Both the position numbers and the translations under genes were made by a program. The notes beneath the pieces were generated by a model. It saw nothing but the letters and a program-made list of their open reading frames with translations, was not told where the DNA came from and made no database searches. Positions 63,542 through 64,000 of a stretch of DNA of 64,000 nucleotides are shown here, one piece after another; position 1 is the first letter of the stretch, and each line of letters opens with the position of its first letter. The DNA is from Cytobacillus pseudoceanisediminis. Lineage in GTDB: Bacteria; Bacillota; Bacilli; Bacillales; Cytobacillaceae. The stretch covers positions 2,666,001-2,730,000 of the forward strand of contig NZ_CP097349.1 of assembly GCF_023516215.1 (NCBI RefSeq), given 5' to 3'.

Positions 63542-64000
63542 CTAGTTCGATAATCCTTTCATAATGTATTGTTCAAACAGCATAGCTATTTTTTCTTTTT
63601 CCAAAGGTTCATGACGCTGCTCCCAATCAAATATGAGAGCAATATAAAGCTTCAGCATCACAAAAGATGTCAGTTCCGGATCGCATTTCCGGATTTCTCC
63701 TTTTTCAATCGCTTGTGTGACTTTGTCTTTTAAATAACTTAATATCGCATCCTCTACTTTCCCAATTACATCTGTAACAGCAGGAGTTCCCATTTCCTTT
63801 GCTTCCTGGAAAAGCTTGATTGTCAGCTGATGCTTCATGCGGAATTCAAGTATTTTATACAAACCCCGATGAACATTTTTATGAAAGGGCAAAGAAGGAT
63901 CAAGCGCTTCATCAGCTGCGCTTTTCATTTCCATAATGAGCGTATGGATAATTTCATCAAACAGCTCTTCTTTATTTTTAAAGAAATTATAAATAGTGCC
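63542..64000 (-). CDS. yhgD: TetR-family regulator (YhgD-like), 5' end outside window
   Basis: C-terminal 152 residues of a TetR repressor; the frame is open to the window edge. The first visible residues, GTIYNFFKNKEELFDEIIHTL, are the end of the helix-turn-helix (the YxxFxNKEEL signature). The rest is the helical ligand and dimer domain, ending FEQYIMKGLSN. It lies directly upstream of yhgE on the same strand, the arrangement yhgD-yhgE of B. subtilis. The effector is unknown. Confidence 0.9.
   Translation of the reverse strand, partial: GTIYNFFKNKEELFDEIIHTLIMEMKSAADEALDPSLPFHKNVHRGLYKILEFRMKHQLTIKLFQEAKEMGTPAVTDVIGKVEDAILSYLKDKVTQAIEKGEIRKCDPELTSFVMLKLYIALIFDWEQRHEPLEKEKIAMLFEQYIMKGLSN

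Overview
The window reads as chromosomal DNA of a spore-forming member of the Bacillaceae, probably a Cytobacillus/Mesobacillus/Bacillus-type organism. The evidence is a complete gerP spore-germination set, comK with its neighbour yhzC, addAB, sipV, lcfB with a FadR box, and strong purine-rich ribosome sites. The gene order follows the Bacillus subtilis stretch yhgD to yitU in reverse: yitU-yizC-ipi-yitT-yitS, yitL-yitK-yitI, yisQ-asnO-yisN, yisL-yisK, gerP-yisB-addA-addB, sipV-yhjE, comK-yhzC, yhfN, lcfB-lplJ-yhfI-yhfH, yhgE-yhgD. Gene symbols below rest on this order plus protein features recalled from the families; no search was run.

Layout. 0-7.3 kb: a HAD phosphatase (cut by the window edge), small proteins, a BsuPI-type protein, YitT, DegV, the CvfB-type RNA-binding protein, YajQ, an acetyltransferase and an SDR. 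7.5-16.1 kb: an inserted maltodextrin cluster (LacI-type regulator, membrane-anchored alpha-amylase, MdxG, MdxF and MdxE importer, divergent neopullulanase), with several LacI/CcpA-type operators between the two arms. 16.2-28.3 kb: MATE pump, asnO, yisN, a FIST-PAS-GGDEF-EAL protein, yisL, yisK, a DUF418 membrane protein and an acyl-CoA synthetase. 28.5-38.2 kb: gerPABCDEF behind a sigma-K-like promoter, the HNH protein YisB, then addA and addB. sbcD and sbcC, which lie between addA and yisB in B. subtilis, are absent. 38.3-49.4 kb: MFS transporter, GNAT, thiolase plus acetoacetyl-CoA-type reductase, a zinc-ribbon protein, sipV, yhjE, an LCP ligase, an S9 peptidase, a hypothetical, comK and yhzC. 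49.4-64 kb: an S51-like peptidase, an M48 peptidase, azlC-azlD with a divergent XRE-cupin regulator, a TrpXYZ-like ABC importer, enoyl-CoA hydratase, lcfB, lplJ, yhfI, yhfH, yhgE and the TetR gene yhgD (cut by the window edge).

The most important property of the sequence itself is that at least 14 genes carry 18 single-base reading-frame breaks. In every case one base is missing, almost always inside a run of 4-7 identical bases. Restoring that base restores a normal family-length protein. This looks like homopolymer under-calling in the assembly rather than gene decay. Frameshifted loci are therefore entered as whole genes, with the break stated.

Non-coding structure includes two families of dispersed intergenic repeats. 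Family A has two copies, and one of its hairpins is preserved although the stem sequence differs. Family B has about seven copies or remnants. A short array of GC-rich boxes spaced about 21 bp apart fills the gap where sbcDC would be. No rRNA, tRNA, CRISPR array, insertion sequence or prophage was seen. I found no convincing wholly new multi-gene system. The best leads are the repeats, the phased boxes, and the FIST/degenerate-GGDEF/EAL protein.
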